NCBI RefSeq assembly: GCF_017562075.2
Contig: NC_054081.1
Location: 13,828,528-13,892,527 of the forward strand
Length of the DNA stretch: 64,000 bases
Direction of reading: 5' to 3'
Source of the DNA: Anopheles merus
Taxonomy: Eukaryota > Arthropoda > Insecta > Diptera > Culicidae
The translations under genes were made by a program, and so were the position numbers. Numbering within the stretch: the stretch's first letter is position 1; each line of letters starts with the position of its first letter. Shown in pieces: positions 46,478-57,456 of this stretch. A model generated the notes under the pieces. That model was not told the DNA's origin. It worked only from the letters and a program-made list of their open reading frames with translations, and did not search any database.

Positions 46478-48200
46478 ATTTTTAGATCACACATTCAAAA
46501 AAAAAATATGTTTTGCTGTGTTACTCTTTTACTTATCGGCGCTCAGCTGCATGTGATGCAAAACAACAACAAAAATGCTCTCAAAAAACACCGCATTACC
46601 AAAAACCACTCCACACCTCACCTTTAATAAGAACGCATTACGTTTTTGCTTCCCAAGACTAATCCCTCAGTCTAAAAAAGTAAGTCAATTTGACAGTCCG
46701 AGAAAGGCATCAGCGTACAGCAAATAAAGAGAGAGAGAGAAAAAAAACTACACCCACACACTCGACACATCCTACTAAAGGCACACTGAAGGAATTTAAT
46801 TTATCTCATGTTGAAATAATTATCATAATGGGTTCGTAAATGGCGGCAAAGCGCCTGCCTTTCGTCGCTCGCCGTCGCCGACAGCCCGACCTCAGGAAGG
46901 TCGAACTGCGACACCTTGCAAGAACTTCATTATCCTTCCTTCTGCCGTTTTTCCCTCGTCAAATGTGACGCCTTCCCCCCGGGGCTCGCTGGGATCACCG
47001 GTGCTGCTGCTGCTGCTGCTGCTGTGGAAACGTTTTTATTTCGTTTTTTTGCCGTCCCGTCTAGCTGCGGTATTTCCAACACATACCTACAGAAATACAT
47101 GAGCAGGATGTGGTGTTTTTTTTTTTGTTATTTCTGTTGCCACCTATACCACCCTCTTCCCACAGCTAGAATTGTTGAGGTTAGGAAACATTTAACTGCA
47201 CCCTTCTCTCGTGCAACCGATGCCGCCCGTTTAACGGAGATGGTGTACCTTTTTTTCTGTTTCAAAGGATCCACAAGCAATCATTCACTCGTGTCTTGCC
47301 TTTCTGCCCCGTGGGCTTGCTTCCGTGTAAGTAAATTCTGGTCACATGTACGGCTCACGGCACCTACCTATCTCATAAATAGCACACACACACACATACA
47401 CCCACATAAAGACATTCCTCTTGACCAGTGGCCACAGGATACACACACCGGCGACCCTGCGAGCGAGCAGAGGCACCCTGCCCCGGAAAACGGGAAGCCG
47501 ATAATTAAGGAAATGAGAAAAGTGAAAAATTTCATTTCCGGTAATAACTTTTTCTTTCTCCCGGTGGCCGAGCTCGGTTTTTGCCTAGCCATTGCGTCCG
47601 ACGGTTTCGGTAAAAGGTTTCTTCATGCCGGCTCACTGGCCAACGCCCGTTCCCGCACCTTTGCTGTGTGATTGCTGTCAACTCCGAGCCCCACCGCACC
47701 GTGCTGGAGGCTGCCCATGTGGGTACACGGGCGGTGCGAGCATCCATTTCTGCTTTCACCTAATGCGGAGTGGAGTGGAGGGGGAGTTGAGTGGTGAGAG
47801 GCAGGCGGCGGCACGGAGACAGGAGATATGGCTAAAGATCCCGCATTAAGGGTGCGAAAAAGGAGATAATTTAATTTACATCCGGAAATGGATTTCCAGC
47901 GGTCAGTCAGGATTTACCTTTGTTTCGGGGTGCAAACCTTGTTTCTGGCTCAAGGCAGGGGTGGAAGTGTGAAGGAGACGGTTGAAGTTGGTGGGACTTA
48001 TTTTGCTCGGACTTACCCCCGCTGCCCGGGCTCATTTGTTTCGGTTATTATGAACGGGGTACACTACCTTTTTATGCTTATGCGGGCATTTTTTGTTGCC
48101 GGGTTTTGTTCCATGCATCCTCCCCAACCGGGCACCGAGGGTTGCGATTTTGCTGCCATTGAGCAGGAGTGAAGCGTAAGCTGTAAGAAGTAATTTGTGC
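46478..48200. other. GC-rich block, no coding exon recognised
   Basis: This starts with a GA run (46728-46742) and an AAATGGCGGC element (listed separately), then GC-rich sequence with a GCT run near 47000-47023 and a CA tract at 47384-47396. The 251-codon plus-strand frame at 46916-47671 has no domain, reads through a poly-Ala-coding GCT repeat and is doubtful. Confidence 0.5.
46728..46870. promoter_or_regulatory. possible Polycomb-response-like GAF/Pho cluster
   Basis: A GAGAGAGAGAG run at 46728-46740 (GAGA-factor units) is followed within 115 bp by TAATTTATC and ATAATTATCATAATGG cores, then AAATGGCGGC near 46840-46850, a good match to the Pho/YY1 site (GCCAT). Known Drosophila Polycomb response elements combine these sites, but such sites also co-occur by chance. 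Confidence 0.25.
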
Positions 48201-48394
48201 TGTGACGTCCGGTGTACCAGATAAAATTAGTGACAAATAAAAGTGAAGAGACTACGTTGAGCTCCTGCTCACAGCATCGCTGGCAAATTTTTGCATCCAA
48301 GGATATGAATGAGAAAATATTTAACAACGCACATGTAAAGCAATAAAATGGGTAACACTAAAAATGAGTTGCGAAAGGTGCAATTCTAAATATG

Positions 48395-48434
48395 TTTCAT
48401 ACCTGTAGACACGTGTTTACGCCACTAGATGGAT
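48395..48434. promoter_or_regulatory. weak Su(Hw)-like core next to a CTCF-like core
   Basis: TTTCATACCTGTAGACA (48395-48411, plus) matches the window motif at 13 of 17 positions. Ten bases further, CCACTAGATGGA (48422-48433) matches 11 of 12 positions of the CTCF core CCASYAGRKGGC. Both are insulator-protein-type sites. Neither is strong alone. Confidence 0.25.
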
Positions 48435-48660
48435 TTATATTCCCAGTGACTTTATTTCCATGTCAGTCTGCGTAGGGATAATTGAATCCTGTAAGATAAC
48501 AACGCAAGACGTATAGGTCATAAAATCACAAATTTGTTTAGCAACGTTCTAGAAACGCGAATAATTTCCAAAGTAATTGGCATAGCATAATCACATGACA
48601 CATATCTATCGACACCAAATAAACTAGGATTTTAGTGAAATAAAGACAGATTGGTATAGA

Positions 48661-48929
48661 CCAGGGGCCTCTTAACTTTTCAGTTCGCATTGCTTTACAA
48701 ATAACCTAGTTAAGGACCATTTTGACATAATCTTCTCAAACCAAATCTTATTTTGATTACAAAATAATTACTGAAGATATTAAATGTGTACAGCTTTTTT
48801 TATTAGATCTTTATAGTCATCTATAAAACAAAATTAATTAGTCAGCAAAATAAACTATTTATTTTATTTTTTACCATGTCATCGCAGGCCGCATTACAGA
48901 CTATTGATGTTCGTTGTTTAGAGACCCTT
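48661..48929. mobile_element. hAT MITE with 8-bp target duplication
   Basis: The element begins CCAGGGGCCTCTTAAC and ends GTTTAGAGACCCTT. Perfect direct repeats GGTATAGA flank it at 48653-48660 and 48930-48937. Subterminal sequence near the right end (GCAGGCCGCATTA) and TTCGCATTG near the left are typical of hAT elements with CAGGGGTCTC ends. It is 269 bp with no coding capacity. Confidence 0.85.
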
Positions 48930-49010
48930 GGTATAGAAAGTAAACGAAGATGCACATTTTTTAATTCATGAGCTAGGAGTGTCCCCTTACCCAAGGTAAG
49001 ACCTCTTAGC

Positions 49011-49568
49011 CAGTGCTACAAAATGTCACTGTCAATGTCATACAAAATTTTGACTTAAACAAAACCCATGTCAGCGTCACGTACTCAATTGTGATAATCA
49101 GAGGTGATATTTAAACAGTTGGTGTGTTCAGTACATGCTTGATGACACTCTAGCATCCAACGATTGGGGAGTCACTTTGTCATTTATTATTTTTTTTTTA
49201 TTGTGATCAGTTCTGCAAAATGTCACTAACATAATTATGACAAATTCCGAGTGATACAAAATCAAGCGTCATGAACTCTACTTTGATGATCAGTGGTGAG
49301 ACTCTAACAGTTGGTTGGACCATCATATGCTTGTTGACATTTTGTACAACCAACTCTTGGTCAGTCATTTCATGATTATGCTTGCGAAATCATTAACCTC
49401 AGCTTGTCATTCAGAGTATCGTGTTGGACTCAAGCATTCGCATGTCACGTACGGCATTTCATGACGCACTTTCATTGAGTAGCAGCAATGAATATCAAGC
49501 TTCCACAGACATGTTCATTGTTTTCGGTGGTAACCGTCACATGATGCTCATGACATTTTGTACCACTG
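49011..49568. mobile_element. hAT-type foldback MITE, copy B with 8-bp target duplication
   Basis: The ends are CAGTGCTACAAAATGTCACT and the inverse of CAGTGGTACAAAATGTCATG. Direct repeats CTCTTAGC flank it at 49003-49010 and 49569-49576, an 8-bp duplication as for hAT elements. The arms align in inverted order with copy A at 45504-46416. An internal AGTTCTGCAAAATGTCACTA near 49208 repeats the end sequence. There is no coding capacity. Confidence 0.85.
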
Positions 49569-49673
49569 CTCTTAGCTCCCACGATTCCAGTAAGGGAAAT
49601 TTCTTATAAATTTTCAAGATCACCTGGACGATCACCAAAACGGTGAAGTATCTAGTAGTAAAATATAAAAGTA

Positions 49674-50149
49674 CAGTAGAAACTCTTCATAACGAGTTTA
49701 ATCCGTTCCAGTGACTCACTCGTTACAGGAAAAACTCATTATGCGGGAGGATCTTTTCCAAAGATTGTGTATGAAAATTTTAATAATTGGTTCCAGGAGT
49801 GTAGGCGGACTTTATGTATCTACCCGTAAATGGGTAAATTTTCATAACACTAATTGTTAACTTTGTCTTGTTATTGATCTATTTTATTGAAAGGTTGGTC
49901 AATTGATAAAGTAATTTCTTTATTGTTTCTAGAAAAAAATGTTTATAAAATGATGTTTCATCTTTTCGCGTCTATGAAAAGTTAGATGTTCCGGTGTGAA
50001 ACAATTGAAAATAAATAATATAAGAAAATTTCAAAATTGGAAATTTGTTGAGATAGGATTTATTACGAGATTTTTTATTAGTACTTTCAGATTTGTTCGT
50101 TGTGCAATTAACTCGTCATAAGGGGTACTCGTTATGAGGAGTTCCACTG
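49674..50149. mobile_element. TA-flanked MITE, pogo/Tigger-like ends
   Basis: The left end is CAGTAGAAACTCTTCATAAC and the right end is the inverse of CAGTGGAACTCCTCATAACG. TA lies at 49672-49673 and 50150-50151. The ends share ATAACGAGT about 16-24 bp in. CAGTRGAAnCTC ends with TA duplication fit non-autonomous pogo-group elements. It is 476 bp, AT-rich, with no coding capacity. Confidence 0.8.
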
Positions 50150-50202
50150 TATTTTTTTATACTGCAAGTCAATATAGCAAAATTTCTAGATTTTACGTAG
50201 AG

Positions 50203-50233
50203 CGCCTTGCTGTATGCAACACGTGCAGCAAAA
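50203..50233 (-). promoter_or_regulatory. Su(Hw)-type insulator motif with upstream module
   Basis: The core CGCCTTGCTGTATGCAA (50203-50219) has three mismatches, all in the spacer. TTTTGCTGCACG lies upstream on the minus strand at the fixed distance. It lies close to the right edge of the MITE-rich island. Confidence 0.55.
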
Positions 50234-50430
50234 CGGGCTTTTTAAGGATAAATATTTTGTTGAAATTTTCTTTAAAAAAATCTTTTTTTCTCAATCTTTA
50301 AAATCAACAAAAATATCTAAATCAAACAAATATCTTAAAATTTTTCTCTATTAATAGATTTTTTAAAATAATGTTTATAATTTTTGTATTCTTAGAAAAT
50401 TTTGAAGCATCTGCTATACCTTACACCAGA

Positions 50431-51360
50431 ATGAAATTATAAACAAACCTCCTCGATAACCATACATATAGCGCAAAAGCAGACCAACCCTCACAGTGGT
50501 CAACGCGGGGGCGCCGAATGCCATCATCTATGCTGCTTTCCGGACCGGCCGGAATATGAAAATCCTTTTGATTTCGATTCATTACAGCTGCCCAAAACCT
50601 GCCCGAGGCCAACCGGACACCGCCGCGCGCTTTTCTTTTTTCGAACTCTTCCCACTACTCTCCGAACAGTTCGGGCTCAAGCCCGTTTCCAGCACCATAA
50701 AGGGAAGCGTCTTTAAGGAATAAGATATTGGCCCGGCATAGCTTAAGGGCCGTGAGCCGTGCTGGTGAGTAAGGGCGGACGTCACGGATGGTGGCCTATC
50801 GGGGAGATTGCTATTGTACCGAACGGGGAGAGGAGCGGCTGCGAAGAGAAAAAAAAGAATAGAATTCCGCTGAGCTGTTGAAGCACTGTTTGTCATCTTT
50901 GCTTTACGCTTCAAACCTCCATCCCCTTCCCGCTCGCCAAGGGCGAGCATTAGCTTTATTGGCACCTTTGTGGTGGTGTTGGCGTCTTGCGGTTCGGGCC
51001 GATTGAATCGATTTCGACTGACCGAAATCCAAACAGACTAGCAGCAGCCTCGGTCGAACAACAAAGCCTGGCGTCTCGGGCGTTACCGGGGTTTGTTCCG
51101 GTTGAAAATCCCTTTCACCAGCGGAAGAATAGCTATCGATGAGCTGGCATGCTCGACGGGGGAGGCTCAGGTCACGCGAGATGAATAGCTGGCTGGACCT
51201 TGGCTCACCATGGAGCGGTGCGCCGAAGGGCTGGCATCTTACCACGGGTGTAACGCTCCTTAGATGCTAGATAGAGCCGTATCAGCCGGTGGGAGTTGAC
51301 ACAATGAAGCGCATTATTTGACGGACCAATATCCGACGCTGTTGTGGGTGGCAGGATGTT
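50431..51360. other. GC-rich block, no coding exon recognised
   Basis: GC-rich, repeat-poor sequence. Overlapping frames to about 127 codons on the minus strand lack domains. No transposon is recognised. Confidence 0.45.
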
Positions 51361-51528
51361 AATTAAATTGGATTTTGGGATGACTTTTTGGATGAAATTT
51401 TATTGTATTATTATTTTCTCATTTTTGTGTGAATAATGTGAACAGGTCGATACCATACGTTTTTTGGCTATATCGTCGCATTAAAATGGAGCCAAAACAT
51501 TGCTTTTACTACAAACCTAAAAATACAA

Positions 51529-51559
51529 TTTTGTTTGACAGTTTGCATACCTTTTGGCG
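51529..51559 (+). promoter_or_regulatory. Su(Hw)-type insulator motif with upstream module
   Basis: The core TTGCATACCTTTTGGCG (51543-51559) has two mismatches and is identical to the copy at 24630. TTTTGTTTGACAGT precedes it at the fixed spacing. Its AT-module side faces a short AT-rich segment (51361-51540). Confidence 0.6.
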
Positions 51560-51738
51560 TAAGCATTGCACATGACAGTATTTAGTGGCTTATCTTTTAA
51601 TAATTTAACAAGGAAAAGGTATCATTTTCTTCAACAATGCATCCCCGTGTGCCAAGCTAGCTCAGGGCAACAACTCACACTTATCCCGCCAAACAAAAAA
51701 AAAACATTCCTATCCCATTCAGCTGCCCCTGATAAAGA

Positions 51739-51755
51739 CGCCCAAAAGTATGCAA
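51739..51755 (-). promoter_or_regulatory. Su(Hw)-type insulator motif
   Basis: CGCCCAAAAGTATGCAA has two mismatches. It lies 180 bp from the copy at 51543 in back-to-back arrangement, with the GC modules toward each other. A partial upstream module (TTCGT) is at the expected position. Confidence 0.55.
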
Positions 51756-53978
51756 TCTTCATTACGAACCATGGCGCGCTGCTGGAGCCCCAAGACATTT
51801 TTGCGCGGAAAAACTTTGCACCTCACAGTCCAGCGAAACAATTTTTAGCGGATTTAACGAAGCGCGGCGTGCCGCCATACTTTCACCCCACTCCAACCAC
51901 CGGAGTGGTGGGTCAAACTTTGCCGGTGTAATCGAATCGCTCTCAATCGTACACGTTTAGCGAAAGTGGGCAGAAGAGGAGGAAGAAGTAGAAGAGGTAG
52001 CAAAAAAACGAGCAAACCTAATCGAGAAGCACCTCAGCTGCGCTCCCGTTTCGGGCCGGTGATTGGAATTTTCCGACGTAACGATTTGATGCGGCTGGCC
52101 AATTTCCGCATACCTTTGCACTCGGGTGGCCCTTCGCGTTGGGGGAGGGTTGGATGATGGGAGTGGCAGTGGGAGAAAGCATGCGAGGAAAACATGCCGC
52201 AGGGAAGCGGACCGGTACGACAATCCCGGCCGCCCCGAACAGTGTCGGAGTCAATATTTTCATTTATCTTCTCCGCATTATTTCGGATACTCTCCTGATT
52301 AGCTGTGTGCGTGTGTGTGTGTGTGCATGAGTATGTGTGTGCTCGGGTCGGTGATGTAACGCAACCTCTCATAAATTAATTTGCCATCGGGACACCACCG
52401 GTCCCCAATCGAGGCCCCGCGGGCGCCCAGCATAATAATAATAGATTCCGTTTTGCCATAGTTTTAGACAAGAAATGTGTACACCGCCTCGCATCTCCGA
52501 GCCGCAAGCAAGAAGCACACACACACACACAGACACACATGCAGTGGGATATGTTCCATTGTTTTTCATCCTTTTTCGTGCTCGTGTAAGATCCGTAATG
52601 CGAGAGAGAGCGAGAGGTATGGGGACAAACTGGTAGCGACGAACCTTCCTTCCGCAAAAACCGGGCCAACCGGGGCGAAAATGAGTACAAATGTGTTTAC
52701 ATTCGCCTCGTGGCTTGTGGCCCTCCGCCTCCCGTGTAAGGTGCACTGGCAGGGAAGTTGCTGATCGAACCAAAAACCGGATGCTGGGAAACAATTCCGG
52801 TAGCAGGCATCCCGGCTCGCACAGACACAGACCGAACGGGCGGCGGGAAGGTATGTTTGCTTTCAAGATGAGAGCCGTGTGCTTCGGGGAAATATGTGTG
52901 TGTGTATGTGGAATCACTCACTTCAACTACTTTTAGTGGTCTCCCACTACCAGCCGACATCGCCACCCTTCCGGGTCTTCCCCTAGAAACCACTCACGCG
53001 AACTATTAACGAGCGGTGGGAGGAATATAAGATATTTTATCAGAAAATGCTGTGTGTGTTTACTTATAATGGTAAAATCTCCCGAACTCAATAAATCTCG
53101 GCACAGCGCAGACAGTGTTCAGGCACCACTCCCCCCCCTTCCCCAACCCCAATGCTCATTTTCGGTAAGGTAAGAGCCTCACACTTTTCCCCCATGCGCT
53201 CGGAAATGTCTTCTCGCCGGGAACCCGATCCCGGCCTGAGGCTGCCTCCGAGCATCGATTGGGAATTAGAATCGCTTTTTGCTTTCCATCGCCGCGCCAC
53301 CCGATTGCTGCCCGATTATGATATTCGGCGCGTCTGTAGGCAGCGCGCGTGCAGTGCCCCTGCCTTTTGCATTTCTTGCTGCAATTCTTCTTCCGCCGCC
53401 GCCGCTGCCGCCGGACGGGCCGTTTATGTGCTCGTCCGTAAATAAAAACCCCGGAAGCTGCCCCCTGTACAGCGCAAAGCGGATGGCGGCTAAGGGAAGG
53501 GAGCGGCTTTGTTTGGCCAGCACAGGCACTGTAGGTGGCACTGCCGATGGCGGCAGCAGTGCGACGCTAGGGGTAAGCGATGTTTGCTCGACTGTCGGGT
53601 AGGAAAGTAAAAGCAAACAAACATAACAATCTTTCAATCCCCGTGTACTCCCGTCACTCGGTTTGTTTGGGGTGAGGGGGGGAGAGGGAAGAAGGGGGTG
53701 TAGGCGAGCGGAATGTGATGAAATATGAGGAGTGAAAAGAGCACACACACACACACATACGCCCAAAAACTAGAACAGTGCCCGTGTGGAAGGTGAACTT
53801 TGCACCCACTGTTACTTAATGGAATCGAATTTTTAAACCACTTGCAACATCGAGGGGTGGTGTGAGTATGTGTCTTGTGTGTGTTCCAAAAAAAAAAAGA
53901 TAAAACTGTAATGAAACTCACGATGAAGCTGCACTCACTCACCAGCTACTAACCGCGTTCAAAGGTAGACTCAGTAAT

Positions 53979-53995
53979 CGCCTAAAGGTATGCAA
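53979..53995 (-). promoter_or_regulatory. Su(Hw)-type insulator motif
   Basis: CGCCTAAAGGTATGCAA has one mismatch. On the minus strand a TCGT block lies where TTTTGY is found in the best copies, giving a partial upstream module. It is an isolated copy in GC-rich sequence. Confidence 0.6.
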
Positions 53996-54589
53996 TCGAA
54001 TGCACGATTTCGTACAGCGCTCGTCGATCCGCCCTAACCCAGTAACGCTTGAGCACATTTTTTTTCATAAAGCACGGTACATGACTAAGACAAACACGGG
54101 CTTTCAGCGCCATTTTGAGCGTGGCCACACCGGCCACCCGCCGTACCCGCGTGTGTTTGCGCAGCGGATTGCTTTTTTTCTTTGTGTGTGTGCCGCTGCG
54201 AATCTTCAAATAACCTTTTACCGCATAATGGTGACCCCTTCGGGGCAAGGACCACGGTGGATCTTATATCCCACCAACCCTACTCCCTCGCATCCTTTTT
54301 CCGCCCCCGTAAGAGTAGCACGCAGCAAAGATTACGGTTGTGATTTATTCGTCTTTGGTTCCGTTCTTTCCTCGGTCGAAGCAACGGTGGGCACTCAATA
54401 AAAATAGTAATAGCCGTGAGAAGGGGGCAGCTCATTGTAGCTATCTCGTCAGAGATTTCCTCCCTTACGGGCGCAACGTACGTAAATCCATCCATCCGCC
54501 ATCCGTAGCGTGGCGCGGACCACGATGGACAGGATAATCGTGTCCTTTTTTTTGGCGAGCCATTCAGCGTGATGAGCGAGAAAGTTTTT

Positions 54590-54788
54590 ATTCTTGCAGC
54601 CAACAAAGCGAGACGGCGAGCGGGAGCGAGCGAGACAGCGCAGCCAGGTGAGAGTGAGTGAGAGGAACGGTTGGACCCTCTCGCAACCCCATTTGCTGAG
54701 GCTGATGCGCAAAAGGTGCAAGAAAGGACCCAACGGCTTGGCACACCTTCCACCGGTATCGTTCGAGACCCCCTTTTTTCTTCATTTT

Positions 54789-54848
<60 letters not shown>

Positions 54849-55720
54849 TCTCCCCTTTGCTTTGCTCCTTGTTTTTCGCTCTCTTTTGAACTCTTTCTCT
54901 TTCTCCCTCGCTCTCGCTCTCGCAATGGGAAAAGGTCAACACACCCAGAGGAAGGCTCTCGCTTGCTCCAGGTGGCCCCTTAAAACCACACACACACACA
55001 TACACACACCAAGGACAATGAAACGACGACACACACAGCGACACGGGTACTCGGGATCGCCCCAAGGATGAAAACGAAAGCCCGCACACGGCAGAACGCC
55101 CGGCCGAGCGCCTTTCCGAATGCCACCGAGAAGCGCCTCGGTGGAGCACCGCGATTGGAGGACCGCACTGCTGTCGGTTGCCGCACACGAAAATTTAGGA
55201 AGAAGAAGCATACGCCACAACAAAAGCGTAAAAAAAAGCAGAAAAAGTGGAGACCTGCCACGCGAAACACCTTTGCCCGGTGCGAGAGACTACGTTCCGA
55301 GTGTGTTTGTGTGTGTGTGTGTGTGTTTGTATGTCCTTTTTGCGACGGTAAATACGGCGATGCTAAACCGGTGGCTCCGAAGGCGGAAGGCTCACCCGCA
55401 GAACCCGTTGCAGAGAGTGAGCGAGCCGAACGAGCCGAACGAGCGAGAGTGCACCTGCCGCGCTCGGTTGGCGCTCGCTCGCACGCCTGCTGGTTCGCTG
55501 GCTCGCGATCTCGACTCCACCTTTTCCACGTGGTGGAAGCCGCGCAGGACCTCGAGCGCACCGTTGATTATTCGCCTTCGCCCCTTATATCCTTATAGCC
55601 GAAGCACCGTTGCACCTTAACCGTGCCCGAGCCGCGTCTTAGCTTGCACCTTTCCTTCCAACGGCCGAGCTTACGAGTGGCTCTCACCATCTCCAGCGCT
55701 CGGTCTCTTTCTCGCTCTCC
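54590..55720. promoter_or_regulatory. CpG-rich, GAGA-rich region, possible promoter or enhancer
   Basis: This contains GAGCGAGCGAGAC-type units (54600-54660), the CT tract with many GAGAG units on the minus strand, CTCGCTCTCGCTCTCGC (54908-54925), repeated GAGCGAGCCGAACGAGCC (55418-55445), and CTCGCTCTCCCGC near 55710. GAGA-rich, TATA-poor CpG-dense sequence is common at paused insect promoters. No clear Inr/DPE pair or transcript evidence is visible. Confidence 0.25.
54792..54846 (+). repeat. (TC)27 tract
   Basis: A perfect CT/GA dinucleotide tract of about 55 bp, with GAGAG units on the minus strand. All-pyrimidine and H-DNA capable. Confidence 0.95.
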
Positions 55721-56474
55721 CGCTGTCCCGCTTGCTATCTGCGGGATTGTTTTTTTTATTCTTTTTTATTTTGTTGGCTCTTCCTATTCACTTCACTCGC
55801 GTTCTTTCCTTTGCTAGCTCATCTCGCAGTAATGCTCATATCTTAAACACACACACACACAAATACACACCCATCTCTGTCACTCACAACCCCATCGCAT
55901 CTGCTCCGAACTACGTCATCCGAGTGGCGCTAAACTCGGGCTGAAGGCTAGAGCTACCTTAGCCCTTTTTTTTATTTGCGCTGAACTCCCCACTTTCTTA
56001 CAGCATGTTCGTTGCCGCGATCTCAAGTCCCGTTCCACCTGCGTGAATAGAAGGGCATAAAGAATCCATTACCCGTTCCGAAACCCGCACCGTCGGACGA
56101 CGGACCCCTCGCCGGTACACGAACGAAGTCGAGCCTGCGGATGGGTGGATCCCTTGCGTTTTTTTTTTTTTTTGCACGGAAAGTGTACCTATGTACACCG
56201 AGCGTTAGTAAAAGGTGACTTATCTTAAACTTTACATCAGCAGCGAACTATGTTACACCGTTCCGCAGCCATCTTAGTAGCAAGGTAGTGCAAATTGCAC
56301 ATTTTTACTGCCAGTGGAAAGAAAGCTTGCTGTTTAAAATAATATTTGTCACAACTTGACAATGGCTAAAAACTATGATGTTTTCAAAAACGGATTTGCC
56401 ACTGTTTGAATGAACTTCAGAAACTGAACTTTAATCCAATAAAACACATTCAATATCATAAATTGTACAGCAAG

Positions 56475-56491
56475 GTGCATACTTTCAGGCG
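56475..56491 (+). promoter_or_regulatory. Su(Hw)-type insulator motif
   Basis: GTGCATACTTTCAGGCG has three mismatches. Upstream AATTGTACAGCA preserves TTGT and CA of the upstream module at the right distance. It is a divergent partner of the copy at 56539. Confidence 0.5.
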
Positions 56492-56538
56492 TATTTAGTA
56501 CACTGCGATGAATGACTCAGGCGACGAACTTTAGAATG

Positions 56539-56555
56539 CGCCTACAAGTATGCAT
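56539..56555 (-). promoter_or_regulatory. Su(Hw)-type insulator motif
   Basis: CGCCTACAAGTATGCAT has three mismatches, preceded by G. The GC modules of this and the 56475 copy face each other across 47 bp. Confidence 0.5.
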
Positions 56556-56819
56556 CTTATCTGTGTAACTATTCTCAATCACATGTTTAGTGTGTTGTTT
56601 GCCTATTTACACTTTTCGATCCTGAAGAAAAAAGAAGATAAATCAATTATAATGCCCAAAGTTACTGGAGGTACGTTTTCTGTCCGGTTCTATATTTCTG
56701 TGGCACTTTACGAGGATTACGTTTTGCGAGTGCATTCAGCCCAGTGAGGGATTGATTTTTCATGCTGTGGACAATACATGTATATAAATCGCATCGGAAA
56801 ACGGAGCTGTTGTAATAGC

Positions 56820-56838
56820 GGGGGGGGGGGGGGGGGGG
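56820..56838 (+). repeat. (G)19 homopolymer
   Basis: An uninterrupted run of 19 G inside an AT-rich island. G-quadruplex capable and of uncertain length. Confidence 0.9.
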
Positions 56839-57456
56839 TTGCAATCGTTTGGCAAACCATTACTAATTCGAGATTACACCCCGGATTAAAGTCAGCTCTT
56901 GTTGTCATCCCGTTGCGATTTCAGGGGGCATGTCAGGAGCCAGTACCATGGGAAGCAATCATTACAACCAGTGGGCAAAAGTCAGCTAATTATTCTAGTT
57001 CTAAATTTAGAAAAGGATTCAGTTTTAGAGAGGAACAACATAACTCGTTTAATTGAAAACTTCTGAAATTATTTTTAAAGAAAAACAATAATAATGTATT
57101 TAATTCAACGTAATCATTGATTTACTGTAATGTGTATAATATGCGAGTAAGAAAATATGAAGCAAACGATAATATTCAATATCTACAATAGTTCAGCTCA
57201 TTCGGATTGAAAGCCGAATGAACCCAAATTACCGCACTGAAAAACTCATTTAATTAAAGCTTGGAATCAACACAAACGGAAACAAGCGTTCCTGGAAGTA
57301 GTTTGAATATATCCAAAGGACTTTCTAGTATATTGTCAAATTAAAAAAAGCAACTAAGAATAGCTTTTAAAATTGCCTACGCAAGCCTCTGCTGAATGCG
57401 TGCAAAGTTTTACAGGCTACATTTCCATATTTTTCTGAAACATCACACCAATCATT

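Larger units (their letters stand above)
48201..50430. other. AT-rich island packed with MITEs
   Basis: This island contains an hAT MITE (48661-48929), hAT-type foldback copy B (49011-49568), a pogo-like MITE (49674-50149) and a Su(Hw)-type motif near its right end (50203). The left part (48201-48650) holds a weak Su(Hw)/CTCF-like pair at 48395-48434. No gene is recognised. Confidence 0.65.
51756..56200. other. GC-rich block with long CT tract, no coding exon recognised
   Basis: GC-rich sequence with TG/CA tracts (52307-52325, 52514-52530, 53742-53759, 54985-55012, 55303-55326, 55847-55862) and the long CT tract at 54792-54846. The 302-codon minus-strand frame at 54280-55188 crosses the CT tract and is rejected. 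The CpG-rich stretch 55390-55510 (GAGCGAGCC-type repeats) is discussed separately. No transposon is recognised. Confidence 0.5.

Noticed and set aside
46916..47671. 251-codon plus-strand frame with a poly-Ala run
   Set aside because: The Ala run is a GCT microsatellite and the rest has no family resemblance. Kept only as a doubtful frame in the block description.
54280..55188. 302-codon minus-strand open frame
   Set aside because: It is carried open by the CT tract (Arg-Glu repeat product) and CpG-rich sequence, and overlaps equally open frames on the other strand. No domain.
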